Source of the DNA: Streptomyces niveus
GTDB taxonomy: Bacteria > Actinomycetota > Actinomycetes > Streptomycetales > Streptomycetaceae
NCBI RefSeq assembly: GCF_002009175.1
Contig: NZ_CP018047.1
Span: forward strand, 4,774,001-4,838,000
Direction: 5' to 3'
DNA: 64,000 nt
Shown piece by piece: positions 1 through 8,326 of this stretch. Every line of letters begins with the position of its first letter. Position 1 is the first letter of the stretch. Position numbers and translations under genes: made by a program. The notes beneath the pieces are model-generated. The model worked only from the letters and a program-made list of their open reading frames with translations, searched no databases and was not told the origin of the DNA.

Positions 1-301
1 CCGTCAGATCCGCCACCAGCGGGGTGACCGGATCGCCCGCTGAGCGCGCCCGCAGCGCCACGTCCCGTACGTCGAACCGCTCGACCGTCGCGGCGATCGC
101 CGTGATCGCGTCGGCCGCCGCCTCCGGCGCGAGACCGACCGCGGCCTGCGCGTGGACCAGCGCCGCCTCGGCGTCGAGCATCGCCCGGAGGAACGCGGCG
201 TCGCCGGTCGCCGCCTCGGCGGCGGATCCCGCGCGGCCGGGCGAGAGCAGCCCGGCGTCGTCGGTGTCGGGGTGGTCGTCGGTGCGGTCGTCGGAAGTCA
301 A
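1..301 (-). CDS. pcaB: 3-carboxy-cis,cis-muconate cycloisomerase-like protein, N-terminal part
   Basis: Only the first 100 codons lie in the window; the gene runs off the left edge. The translation has a short acidic extension, then a helix with FLRAMLDAEAALVHAQAAVG and later the motif GDPVTPLVADL. This matches the start of PcaB (usual GNPVIPLV motif) in the fumarase/aspartase superfamily. PcaB isomerises 3-carboxymuconate in the protocatechuate branch of the beta-ketoadipate pathway. The start chosen is TTG at 301-299, because GAGGAGACGG stands just upstream and no ATG or GTG fits. Adenylosuccinate lyase is the main alternative, since the active-site loops are outside the window. Confidence 0.62.
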   Translation of the reverse strand, partial: MTSDDRTDDHPDTDDAGLLSPGRAGSAAEAATGDAAFLRAMLDAEAALVHAQAAVGLAPEAAADAITAIAATVERFDVRDVALRARSAGDPVTPLVADLT

Positions 302-585
302 GGAAGACCGTCTCCTCGGTACGTGCCGGGCGTGGGCCCGGCCTGCTGGTACCAAGGTCTCCCGCCGGTCCGTACCGGGCGAGGCGAGCGGGCGGCCGGC
401 GAACCGTTCCGGCCGCCGCCGACGGGCGAAGGGCGGTGGATGTTTAACACCCTTTAACAGGGTCTGGGTAAGGGACCGATTGAGTGAATGAACCCTGCGC
501 GAGCAGGGATCGGACCGGAGACGGTCGGGAAGTGAGCCGTAATGAAGATCGAGACCATTCGGGGGCGTAGGGTCGGCGAACGGCG
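302..585. promoter_or_regulatory. Divergent intergenic region with TTTAACA direct repeats
   Basis: No convincing gene is seen between the pcaB-like start and the reductase. Two direct TTTAACA copies (443-449 and 453-459, one helical turn apart) and a small hairpin (493-498 with 503-508, loop gcga) are the only visible structure. The repeats could be a binding site for a regulator of either divergent gene; this is inference. Confidence 0.3.
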
Positions 586-1914
586 GTGACTGGTATACGT
601 GGAACGGACGGAACACTCCGTCATATCGCCGTCGTCGGCACATCTCTGGCGGGCGTGCGCTCAGCCGAGGCGCTGCGCCGACTGGGCTTCGAAGACCGGC
701 TCACCCTGATCGGCAGGGACACCGACTTTCCGCCCTACGACCGTCCTCCGCCCTCCCAGTCGGTTCTGACCGGAGGGGACGTGGACGGCTACCGGCTGCT
801 GGTGGCGCCGGACCTCGACGCCGAACTGATGATGAACACGACGGCTGAAGGGCTCACCCTCCGCAGCACATCCGCGGTCGGCAGCACGTCTGCGGGCAGC
901 GTCGGCACCGGTGGCACCGGTGGCACGCTACGACTGTCCGCCGGCCGGACGCTGGACTTCGACGGGCTGGTCATCGCGACCGGCGCCGAGGCCCGGCAAC
1001 CCGCTCCCCTCAGGAGCGGGCACCCGGACGTGTTCGTCCTGCGTACCTTCGAGGACTCGCTGGCGCTGCGCGCCGCCCTCCTCGCCGGACCACGGGTGGC
1101 CGTGATCGGCGCCGGATTCGTCGGCTGCGCGGTCGCCTCGCACTGCCGGGCCCTCGGGCTCGACGTCACCGTCATCGAGGAGGGCCCCGGTCCGCTGGGG
1201 CGCGTCCTCGGTACGGCCATGGGACGGGAGCTGGCCGGTCTGCACCGCGACCACGGCACGGTCGTGAAGACCGGCGCCTCGGTCGCCGGGCTACACCCCG
1301 ACGGGGTCGAGCTGGCCGACGGCACCCGCGTACCGGCCGATGTGGTGGTCGTCGCGGTGGGCCGCGCGCCGCGCACCGAGTGGCTGCGCGGGAGCGGCCT
1401 CGACGTGGAGGACGGGGTGCTGCTGGACGCGACATGCGCGGCGGCGGGTGCCTCGCGAGTCGTCGCGGCCGGTGATGTGGCCCGCTGGTTCAACCCGCTG
1501 TTCGGCGCTGTGATGCGCGTCGGGCGGCGCGGCGACACGGTGGAGCAGGCCGCGGCGGCGGCCGACACCCTGCTCGCGGACGGCGAGAACGCGGTCCCCT
1601 TCGAATCCGTGCCGTACTTCCGGTCGGAGCAGTACGGGACCACGATCCAGTTCGTCGGGCGCGGGAACGGAGTCCCGCACGTCGTCGCCGGGACGCTCGC
1701 CGAGCGCCAGTTCGTCGCCGTCTACACCGACGGTCAGCACATCACCGGCGCGCTCTGTGTGAACAGGCCGTCCCAGCTCATCCGCTTCCGGCGGATGGTG
1801 GCGGCGCGTGCGCCCGCGGATCTGGTCCTCACGCCGGAGGGCGGTCAAGTCGGCACTCTGGCTGGGAACTTGACCGCCTACGAAGCGGCTACGGCCTTTC
1901 CTCAGACCGCATGA
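586..1914 (+). CDS. FAD/NAD(P)-dependent ferredoxin reductase family protein
   Basis: This 442-residue protein has the two-dinucleotide fold of ferredoxin reductases that serve P450 or Rieske oxygenases. An FAD-binding Rossmann motif (GTSLAG, residues 18-23, with T and S in place of the usual glycine and alanine) is followed by ATGAEAR (131-137), an NAD(P) motif GAGFVG (175-180) and the FAD-contacting AAGD around 294-297. The C-terminal part (YFRSEQYGTTIQFVG) matches the ferredoxin reductase C-terminal domain. A Gly/Ser/Thr-rich insert of low complexity lies at residues 95-115. Electrons would pass from NAD(P)H to a ferredoxin, but no ferredoxin or oxygenase gene adjoins it. The GTG start has only a weak ribosome site. 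Confidence 0.85.
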   Translation: MTGIRGTDGTLRHIAVVGTSLAGVRSAEALRRLGFEDRLTLIGRDTDFPPYDRPPPSQSVLTGGDVDGYRLLVAPDLDAELMMNTTAEGLTLRSTSAVGSTSAGSVGTGGTGGTLRLSAGRTLDFDGLVIATGAEARQPAPLRSGHPDVFVLRTFEDSLALRAALLAGPRVAVIGAGFVGCAVASHCRALGLDVTVIEEGPGPLGRVLGTAMGRELAGLHRDHGTVVKTGASVAGLHPDGVELADGTRVPADVVVVAVGRAPRTEWLRGSGLDVEDGVLLDATCAAAGASRVVAAGDVARWFNPLFGAVMRVGRRGDTVEQAAAAADTLLADGENAVPFESVPYFRSEQYGTTIQFVGRGNGVPHVVAGTLAERQFVAVYTDGQHITGALCVNRPSQLIRFRRMVAARAPADLVLTPEGGQVGTLAGNLTAYEAATAFPQTA

Positions 1915-1944
1915 CGTACCGCATGACGTACCGCATGACGTGTT
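1909..1944. repeat. 12-bp tandem repeat overlapping a stop codon
   Basis: Three copies of gcatgacgtacc lie at 1909-1920, 1921-1932 and 1933-1944; the third is degenerate. The TGA stop of the reductase (1912-1914) is inside the first copy, and each further copy offers another potential TGA or ATG. No function can be assigned. Confidence 0.7.
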
Positions 1945-1990
1945 GTCGGACGAAAACCGTAGGCCGGGCGGACTCCGGGCCGTTCGTAGG

Positions 1991-3040
1991 TCACGCCGCC
2001 GCCCGGTCGTCGGTCGGCCGACGACGGAGGGACGCGTCCGTGAGTACGGGCGGGCGCCAGGCGCCGTCCGGCTGGTAGATGTTCGTCCCCGGCGGCACGA
2101 TCTCGTCGATACGGTCGAGCGTCGCGTCGTCCAGGCTGAGCGAGGCGCCCTTCAGGAGACCTTCCAACTGCTCCATCGTGCGCGGGCCGATGATGACCGA
2201 CGTCACGGCGGGATGCGCGACGGTGAAGGCCACGGCCAGCTCGGGCAGCGAGCAGCCGACGCTGTTCGCCAGCTCGACCAGCCGCTCCACGATCTCCAGC
2301 TTGGTGATGTTCACCGGCAGCGACGGATCGAACCGCGCCGGGGTGAGCGCCGCGCGGCCCGTGGTCATGTCGATCGCACCGCCCATGCGGTGCTTGCCGG
2401 TGAGGAAGCCGGAGGCGAGCGGACTCCACGTCAGCACACCCATTCCGTACCGCTCGCACACCGGCAGGACGGACGTCTCGATGCCGCGCGCCAGGATCGA
2501 GTACGGCGGCTGCTCGGTCCTGAACCGCATGAGCGCCCGGCGTTCGGCGACGACATGCGACTCGACGATCTCCTCGGCGGGGAACGTCGAGCAGCCGAAG
2601 GCGCGGATCTTGCCCTGTCGTACGAGATCGGTCAGCGCGGAGAGCGTCTCCTCGATGTCCGTCGTGTGGTCGGGGCGGTGGATCTGGTAGAGGTCGATCC
2701 AGTCGGTGTTCAGCCGCTTCAGGCTCTCCTCCACCTCCTTGACGATCCAGCGCCGCGAGTTGCCGCCGCGGTTGCGGCCCTCGCCCATCGGGAAGTGCAC
2801 CTTGGTGGCGAGTACGACGTCGTCGCGGCGGCCCTTGAGCGCCTTGCCTACGATGAGTTCGGACTCACCGGCGGAGTACATGTCCGCCGTGTCGAGGAAG
2901 TTGACGCCCTGGTCGAGGGCGGCGTGGATGATGCGTACGGAGTCGTCGTGGTCACTGTTGCCGACGGAGCCGAACATCATGGTGCCGAGGCAGTGGACAC
3001 TCACCTCGATACCGGTGCCGCCGAGAGTGCGGTAACGCAT
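1991..3040 (-). CDS. Aldo/keto reductase
   Basis: This is a full-length 349-residue NADPH-dependent aldo/keto reductase with a TIM-barrel fold. The catalytic tetrad is visible as Asp50 and Tyr55 (FLDTADMYSAG), Lys80 (LATKVHF) and His121 (YQIHRPD). Such enzymes reduce aldehydes and ketones in the cytoplasm; the sequence does not define the substrate. It looks like the YajO/Tas-type group with a long C-terminal cofactor segment (SVIIGPRTMEQLEGLL). It stands alone, convergent with the reductase at 586-1914 and divergent from the membrane protein at 3323. Confidence 0.9.
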   Translation of the reverse strand: MRYRTLGGTGIEVSVHCLGTMMFGSVGNSDHDDSVRIIHAALDQGVNFLDTADMYSAGESELIVGKALKGRRDDVVLATKVHFPMGEGRNRGGNSRRWIVKEVEESLKRLNTDWIDLYQIHRPDHTTDIEETLSALTDLVRQGKIRAFGCSTFPAEEIVESHVVAERRALMRFRTEQPPYSILARGIETSVLPVCERYGMGVLTWSPLASGFLTGKHRMGGAIDMTTGRAALTPARFDPSLPVNITKLEIVERLVELANSVGCSLPELAVAFTVAHPAVTSVIIGPRTMEQLEGLLKGASLSLDDATLDRIDEIVPPGTNIYQPDGAWRPPVLTDASLRRRPTDDRAAA

Positions 3041-3322
3041 GTCGTGCTCCCTTGCTGGTCAGGCCTCCGCTGGGGGGTACGCGGGCACTCTAGGACTTGG
3101 AGTGCGATCCAGGTCAAGGCGCGACGGGCCGTCAGGCGAGCCTCCGTGGCGGACCGGATGACTCCGAATGGCCCGGGCCCGGTCGCTGCGGATCGGCGCG
3201 GGCCCGCTCGCTCCGGGCGGCGGCGGACCCGACCACTGCGCGCGGGCTCCCGATACTTTGGTCACGCCCGAGGATCCCTTCGGCCGATGCCCGCCCCGGC
3301 GTCCGCTTCCTAACCTCGGCGT

Positions 3323-4018
3323 ATGAAGCCAACCGCCAAGGACCGCGACGCCACCGAACTGCGCCAAGGGCTCTGGATCGTCCCGGCGTTCGCCGCGATC
3401 GGAGCGGTCGTCGGCTGGCTGGTCAAACTCCTCGCCAACTGGCTGGTGACTCTGCGCTGGGCCCCGATGAAGGGTCCGGCGGAGCTGCTGAACTCGATTC
3501 CCGAGCCCTGGCTCACCGTCCTCGGCGTGACGGCGGGCGTGCTGCTCGGTGTGTTCGTGGCGTTCATCGCGCTGCACGAGGCGCTGGCCGTACGGCTGAC
3601 CGACACCCAGGTGACGCTGACGATCCGCGACGCGTCCCAGGAACTGAGCCGCGCCGACATCGGCCCGGTCTTCCTGGACGGCAAGTTCCTCGTACTACTC
3701 GGCCACCACGCCGAGGAGATGGCCCGCGAGCCCTGTGACCTGGACGCCGCCGAGCTGGCCGCCGCCTTCACCGCCCACGGCTACACCTGGGCCGCCGAGG
3801 ACCCGTACAAGGCCGACTTCCGGCTCTGGGTCCCGGACACGCCGGGGCTTCCGGTGGGTGCGAACGCGCTGATGAGCGCCCGCGCGACGGCGATGCGGAA
3901 GACGGGTACGGAGGAGGATGTCCGGGCGCTGCGCGGCGAGTTGAACCGGCTGGGCCTGGCGGTCCGCGACGAGAAGAAGCGCCAGTACTGGCGGCTGCCG
4001 CCGAGGCCGTCCGAGTAG
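3323..4018 (+). CDS. YqeB-like membrane protein
   Basis: The 231-residue protein has two clear transmembrane helices (about residues 18-42 and 62-87) followed by a soluble C-terminal domain. It resembles the YqeB family of actinobacteria and Bacillus, whose function is unknown. The region after the second helix (VRLTDTQVTLTIRDASQELS) looks like a small PH-type beta domain, and the C-terminal half is helical and charged. The ATG is probably leaderless, because TAACCT stands six bases before it and no Shine-Dalgarno sequence is present. No operon partner is evident. Confidence 0.7.
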   Translation: MKPTAKDRDATELRQGLWIVPAFAAIGAVVGWLVKLLANWLVTLRWAPMKGPAELLNSIPEPWLTVLGVTAGVLLGVFVAFIALHEALAVRLTDTQVTLTIRDASQELSRADIGPVFLDGKFLVLLGHHAEEMAREPCDLDAAELAAAFTAHGYTWAAEDPYKADFRLWVPDTPGLPVGANALMSARATAMRKTGTEEDVRALRGELNRLGLAVRDEKKRQYWRLPPRPSE

Positions 4019-4122
4019 GGCGCGCCGGCCGGGACCCTCGCGACCGGCTGATCAGCCTCCCCTGAATGACCCGCCTCCGGTGGTTGGCTTGAGGGGAGAC
4101 GCGAGAGAGGCAGGCAGCCCCC

Positions 4123-5073
4123 ATGACCACCGACCACAACGGCCCGATCACCACCCCCTTCAACGCCGGGTCCACCGCGGCCGAGGTCATCGCCGGTATC
4201 GATCTCACCGGCCGGCGCACCGTCGTGACGGGCGGCTCCTCCGGCATCGGCGTGGAGACCGCCCGCGCGCTCGCCGGCGCGGGCGCGGAGGTGACCCTCG
4301 CCGTACGCGACACCGGGGCCGGCGAGCGCACCGCCGAGGACATCGGCGCCACGACCGGCAACGAGCGCGTGCTCGTGGCGCCGATCGACCTCGCCGACCT
4401 GCGGTCCGTCGCCGCGTTCACCGACGCGTGGGAAGGCCCGCTGGACATCCTGATCAACAACGCCGGGGTGATGTACACGCCCGAGCTGCGGACTCCGGAG
4501 GGCTGGGAGCTGCAGTTCGCCACGAACCACCTCGGCCACTTCGCGCTCGCCACCGGCCTGCACCCGGCGCTCGCGGCGGCCGACCGGGCGCGGATCGTCG
4601 CGCTCAGCTCGGTCGGGCATCTGCGGCAGGCGGTGGACTTCGACGACATCGACCAACGCCGCAGGCCGTTCGACACCCGGCTCGCCTACGGCCAGTCCAA
4701 GACGGCGAACGTGCTCTTCGCGGTCGAGGCGACCCGGCGCTGGGCCGGCGACGGCATCACCGCCAACGCCGTCCACCCCGGCGCGGTCCTGTCGAACCTG
4801 ACGCGCCACATGAGCCAGGACGAACTCGACAAGGCGATCGCGTCCGGCTACACGTTCAAGACGCCCGAGCAGGGCGCTGCCACCTCCGTGCTCCTGGCGA
4901 CGTGGCCGGGGCTCGAAGGCATCGGCGGGCGGTACTTCGAGGACTGCCAGGAGGCCCGTCTCCACCGGGAGGGCGACACGGGCGGCGTCGCCGCGCACGC
5001 CCTGGACCCTGTCGCCGCCGAGCGGCTGTGGCAGGTGTCGCTCGACATGCTGGCCTCGGCCGCCCGGGCCTGA
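4123..5073 (+). CDS. Short-chain dehydrogenase/reductase
   Basis: The 316-residue protein is a classical SDR oxidoreductase, most like the retinol dehydrogenase/WW-domain oxidoreductase group. It has the cofactor motif TGGSSGIG (36-43), NNAG (112-115), catalytic Ser162 or Ser163, and Tyr189-xxx-Lys193 (LAYGQSK). An N-terminal extension of about 25 residues precedes the fold. The reaction would be NAD(P)-dependent oxidation or reduction of an alcohol or carbonyl; the substrate is unknown. The gene is monocistronic and convergent with the ankyrin gene, five bases beyond its stop. Confidence 0.9.
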   Translation: MTTDHNGPITTPFNAGSTAAEVIAGIDLTGRRTVVTGGSSGIGVETARALAGAGAEVTLAVRDTGAGERTAEDIGATTGNERVLVAPIDLADLRSVAAFTDAWEGPLDILINNAGVMYTPELRTPEGWELQFATNHLGHFALATGLHPALAAADRARIVALSSVGHLRQAVDFDDIDQRRRPFDTRLAYGQSKTANVLFAVEATRRWAGDGITANAVHPGAVLSNLTRHMSQDELDKAIASGYTFKTPEQGAATSVLLATWPGLEGIGGRYFEDCQEARLHREGDTGGVAAHALDPVAAERLWQVSLDMLASAARA

Positions 5074-5078
5074 CCCTC

Positions 5079-5489
5079 TCAGGCCCCCGCCTCCTCCAGC
5101 AGCCGCACGGTCTCCGGATACGGCCCTTTCCGCGCCCATTCGAGCGGTGAGTGCCCGCTGCCGCCGTCCTCGCGCAGCCGCGGATCGGCGCCGTACGCGA
5201 GCAGTTCGCGTACGGCGTCGGCATGCCCCCAGCACGCCGCCCCACACAGCGGCGTGCCCTCCGTGCGGTCCCCGCTCTCGGTATCGGGCAGCGCGCCCGC
5301 CTCCAGCAGGAGACGTACGGCGTCGGCGTCGCCCTGCACGGACGCGGCGTACAGGGGAGTCGACCCCTCGGCATCCCACGTCTGCGCCGGCGCCCCTGCC
5401 CGCAGCAACGCGCCCACCTCCCCGGCCCCGCCGAGCCTCGCGGCCCACACGAGACGCCGCGACAGCTTCTTGCGCCGTCTGTTGTTCAT
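5079..5489 (-). CDS. Ankyrin-repeat protein
   Basis: The 136-residue cytoplasmic protein is built almost entirely of ankyrin repeats: GSTPLYAASVQGDADAVRLL, then GTPLCGAACWGHADAVRELL, then a third unit ending HSPLEWARKGPYPETVRLLE. A basic start (MNNRRRKKLSRR) precedes them. These repeats bind other proteins; the partner is unknown. The ATG at 5489 is chosen because GGGGGCAAGG stands just before it. The reading frame stays open upstream, but that part lies in the repeat-rich island junction. The first 17 coding bases occur again at 13115-13131 on the same strand, marking the ends of the accessory island. Confidence 0.85.
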   Translation of the reverse strand: MNNRRRKKLSRRLVWAARLGGAGEVGALLRAGAPAQTWDAEGSTPLYAASVQGDADAVRLLLEAGALPDTESGDRTEGTPLCGAACWGHADAVRELLAYGADPRLREDGGSGHSPLEWARKGPYPETVRLLEEAGA

Positions 5490-5520
5490 CCTTGCCCCCA
5501 CTCTCAACTCGTCCGCAGCC
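5473..5520. repeat. Left island junction: ankyrin start plus EamA-gene tail
   Basis: The 17 bases at 5473-5489 (reverse complement of the ankyrin gene start) are identical to 13115-13131. They are followed here by ctcaactcgtccgcag, which resembles the end of the EamA transporter gene at 13149-13165 and a third copy near 9333. This places an ankyrin-EamA junction at both ends of the 5.5-13.1 kb insert. The copies are similar but not identical, so they are not a simple target-site duplication. Confidence 0.6.
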
Positions 5521-5532
5521 CGGCCGACACTA

Positions 5533-5630
5533 TGGTCTCGCCTGTCTTCGCCGCCCGTGGGTACGGTCGCACTGGTGACTGCTGCCGACAACTGTCAATG
5601 ATCGTGCGGATGGCAGGGCGGCCTATCTGA
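5533..5630. repeat. Island repeat A, copy 1
   Basis: This ~98 bp block recurs in the same orientation at 9552-9650. The core at 5539-5570 (32 bases) is identical in both copies, and the first 63 bases differ at about five places; the second half is looser but both end in tatctga. It follows the EamA remnant and precedes the bacteriocin operon here, and precedes the kinase gene at copy 2. It may be a promoter or regulatory block, or a relic of duplication. The rest of 5490-5815 holds only the palindrome described separately. Confidence 0.65.
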
Positions 5631-5759
5631 CTGAAGGGCGTCGCCAAGTGGCCGCATCGGCCCGCCGGTTGAGCCATGCATTCGGAGAACTCACGTTCGT
5701 TTTCGGTCAGAGCGTGACTTGATCATCACTTCCTGTTACTTCGATCTGCTGCGACGATT

Positions 5760-5772
5760 CTTGATGTTCAAG
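5760..5772. promoter_or_regulatory. Palindrome upstream of the bacteriocin gene
   Basis: CTTGA-TGT-TCAAG is a perfect 5+5 inverted repeat with a 3-base centre, about 50 bases before the bacteriocin start. It lies in a stretch (about 5690-5815) clearly richer in A and T than the surrounding DNA. It is a candidate operator or part of the promoter; no regulator gene for it is recognised in the operon. Confidence 0.35.
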
Positions 5773-5821
5773 ATCGTTCGGCCCTGCAACGCACATTCCT
5801 TATCGAAAAGGCGGGTTGATG

Positions 5822-6109
5822 ATGAGCCTCAAGCGCGTAGTCAAAATGGCAGCCGTGTCGACGGCGTTGGTGGTAGCCGGTGCCACTCCTGCGCTGGCGA
5901 CCGTGATCAACATCGGGGGCGGTACCTGGGACTACGGAGCGGGCACCGCGGTCGTCTGGTCGGACTACTACCACGGTTCCAAGTGTCACGGCTCGACCTC
6001 GGTCGGTGCGTACATCGACAGCGATGAGGAAGCCGCCGGAGGCTGGTCCATCACACAGGCTGAGGTCGCGGCGTCGGGGAACGAGAGCTACTACAGAACC
6101 AGCTGCTGA
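5822..6109 (+). CDS. Lactococcin 972 family bacteriocin precursor
   Basis: The 95-residue product begins with a signal peptide (LKRVVKMAAVSTALVVAGA, likely cleaved after TPALA). The mature part has the family hallmarks: GGGTWDYG, the segment SDYYHGSKCHGS, then AAGGWS and a C-terminal GNESYY. Lactococcin 972 is an unmodified bacteriocin that binds lipid II and blocks septum formation in Lactococcus; activity of this homologue is inferred. Two cysteines, in HGSKCHG and at the C-terminus, could form a disulfide. Three start codons lie in a row (TTG 5816, ATG 5819, ATG 5822); AAGGCGGG just upstream best fits 5822. Export and immunity genes follow after a hairpin. Confidence 0.88.
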   Translation: MSLKRVVKMAAVSTALVVAGATPALATVINIGGGTWDYGAGTAVVWSDYYHGSKCHGSTSVGAYIDSDEEAAGGWSITQAEVAASGNESYYRTSC

Positions 6110-6133
6110 TCCACTGGCAGCACGCGTAGCACG

Positions 6134-6169
6134 CCCCCGAGGAGCTGCGTTCCACGCGCCCCTCGGGGG
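6134..6169 (+). terminator. Hairpin between bacteriocin gene and export genes
   Basis: A perfect 9-bp stem (cccccgagg at 6134-6142 with cctcggggg at 6161-6169) follows the bacteriocin stop and is followed by ttt. Partial termination here would give more precursor than transporter transcript. A run of nine C (6202-6210) lies between this hairpin and the next ribosome site. Confidence 0.65.
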
Positions 6170-6229
6170 TTTGCGCGCTCTCCACCACCTGGCCGGTCGA
6201 TCCCCCCCCCATAGCCTTGTAGGACACGC

Positions 6230-8326
6230 ATGCTGCATCGTGGCGTCACGTTCGCCCACGCCGTCATCCTGGCGTTCTCAGCCCTCTTCTCCTTCCTCTT
6301 CCTGAAGAGCTTCGAAGACCAGTGGGCCCTGGGCTACGACGCGGTCGTCCAAGTCAGCGAGTCCCGTGACATCAGCACCAGCCTCGTCGTCGGCGAAGCC
6401 CTCGACGCCTTCGCCCGCGACCACGACGTCACCGTCGGCCGTCAGGAACCTGATCTGAAGCGCCCCGACCGGAGCCGGTATCTCTATCTGACGCAGACCG
6501 GCCCCCGGGCCGACTGGCTCGACAGCGGCTACCCGGCCTTCAGTCCCGGGCAGGTCACCACTACGCACCCGCTGTCCGATCTCTCGAACCGCGACCCTCG
6601 CGGCCTCTACTACCTCTTCGGCGATTCCGGCACCGTCGGGCCCTTCATCGGGCTGCTGGAGGAGCACGGTCTCACCGCCCGGCAGGTCCGGCCCGCCTCG
6701 GTCGAACAGGTCTCCTTCGCGTACGGGGGCGGTGCGCTGGCCCGTTCCCTGATCGTCATCGCCCTGGTCTGCGTCACCATGACCGGCGCCGGTGTGCTGC
6801 TCAACGCCAAGTCATACGGGGTGCTGCGCCTGCAGGGCATGTCGCTGCCCGGGATCCTCGCCCGTGACCTGCTCCGGCTCGTCCGCTTCTGGGGGGCCTT
6901 CCTCGCGGTCCTGGCGGTCGCGACGACTGCCCTGCTGGCCTGGTACAACCACCTGGCCTGGTTCGGTCTGTTCACCCTTCTGACAGCGGCGACGGCCGCC
7001 GTCCTCACAGCACTCACCCTCGCCACCCACGCGGGGATGCTCGCCCTGACCGCGCGCTCCGGCACCCTGGCCGCCCTCAAGGGCGAGATACCCGCCCGCT
7101 CCACGGCCGTCGCCACCTACCTCGTGCGCGTTCCCGCCCTGCTCCTTGCCCTGGGTATCGCAGCCTCGGTCCTGCAGGCCGGACAGGACCTGTCCCGGCG
7201 GGAGGACACCTTCGCGAAGTACGAGCAGGCCGGTCAGGCTTCCTCCGTACGGTTCAACGGCTACCTGGGAGCTGCCGACTCCCTGCGGAAACTCGAAGCG
7301 AAGGTCGGTCCCTGGCTGCGCGCGGCCGACGCCGACGGCGAACTCATCCTGGCCGGCCAGAAGGACATCCGGAGATCCCGGGACGGGCAGAACATTCCGA
7401 CGGACGGCCTGATGATCGTCAACAGGACTTTCCTCGACCATCAGAACATCCTCGGCCCGAACGGCCGCCGCTACTCGCGCGGCACCGGCGAGGAGAACCC
7501 GGGGCAGATCCTGCTTCTGGTCCCCCAGCGTCTCGCCGCCCACACCGACCGGCTCAAGGCGATGGTGCCGGGCCTGGTCAGCCCTCCCGATCCGGACCGG
7601 ATCACGCCCGGAATGATCACAGTCCTGCCCGCTGCGGACGATCAAGCGATGTTCACCTACAACGCCCGCGGCAGCTACCGCCCCGGGCAGGATGGGCGCG
7701 CGGACGACTCGTACGTCACCGACCCCGTGGTTGTCGTCGTCCCCAACGGCGCCGAATACATCAGCGACAAGGGCTACACCGCCTACGCCTCCCAGCGGAG
7801 CATAGTTTTCCCGGAGCCCGCCGACATCACCGCCGGTATCGACGCGCGCGACCTGCACAGCGAGGTCATAGCCGTCAGCCCTGTCGCGGGCGACGCCGCC
7901 CAGGCGATCCGCGAGATCACCGCGGATTTCCGGCTCCAGGTGTTCAACCTGGCCATCGCGCTCGCCGTCCTGTTCGTCACGGGCGTCGGCGTGGTCATCG
8001 TCCACACCCGCAAGAACGCGCAGCGAATCTTTGCCCGGCATATCCACGGCTGGACCTTCACCAGCACCCACCGCGCCCTGCTGGCCGCCGAAGCCGCGAT
8101 CGTCGCGCTGCTCGCCTCCTGGATACCGCTCCAGGTCTGGCAGAACAACCAGGGCCTCGCACGGTACGAGGCGCTCGGTATCCCTGCCCCCCGCCCCCCG
8201 ATGACGGTCACCGGCCTGGACCTGACCGTCATCACCGGCCTTGTCGCGGTCGAGATCATGGCCACCCTGGCCGTCCTGGCCTTCTTCCACCGCCGCATCA
8301 TCAAGGAAGGATCTACCGAAGCGTGA
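6230..8326 (+). CDS. Bacteriocin-associated integral membrane protein (putative immunity/export permease)
   Basis: This 698-residue membrane protein has the layout of the large protein that accompanies lactococcin 972 genes (DUF1430 / bacteriocin-associated integral membrane family). One N-terminal helix (about 7-27) is followed by an outside domain to about residue 165. A group of four helices (about 170-315), a large second outside domain (about 320-565) and three C-terminal helices (about 570-685) follow. This resembles an FtsX/MacB-type ABC permease. With the ATPase encoded next it probably exports the bacteriocin, protects the producer, or both. The ATG has AGGA seven bases upstream, and the stop overlaps the ATPase start by four bases (GTGA). 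Confidence 0.83.
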   Translation: MLHRGVTFAHAVILAFSALFSFLFLKSFEDQWALGYDAVVQVSESRDISTSLVVGEALDAFARDHDVTVGRQEPDLKRPDRSRYLYLTQTGPRADWLDSGYPAFSPGQVTTTHPLSDLSNRDPRGLYYLFGDSGTVGPFIGLLEEHGLTARQVRPASVEQVSFAYGGGALARSLIVIALVCVTMTGAGVLLNAKSYGVLRLQGMSLPGILARDLLRLVRFWGAFLAVLAVATTALLAWYNHLAWFGLFTLLTAATAAVLTALTLATHAGMLALTARSGTLAALKGEIPARSTAVATYLVRVPALLLALGIAASVLQAGQDLSRREDTFAKYEQAGQASSVRFNGYLGAADSLRKLEAKVGPWLRAADADGELILAGQKDIRRSRDGQNIPTDGLMIVNRTFLDHQNILGPNGRRYSRGTGEENPGQILLLVPQRLAAHTDRLKAMVPGLVSPPDPDRITPGMITVLPAADDQAMFTYNARGSYRPGQDGRADDSYVTDPVVVVVPNGAEYISDKGYTAYASQRSIVFPEPADITAGIDARDLHSEVIAVSPVAGDAAQAIREITADFRLQVFNLAIALAVLFVTGVGVVIVHTRKNAQRIFARHIHGWTFTSTHRALLAAEAAIVALLASWIPLQVWQNNQGLARYEALGIPAPRPPMTVTGLDLTVITGLVAVEIMATLAVLAFFHRRIIKEGSTEA

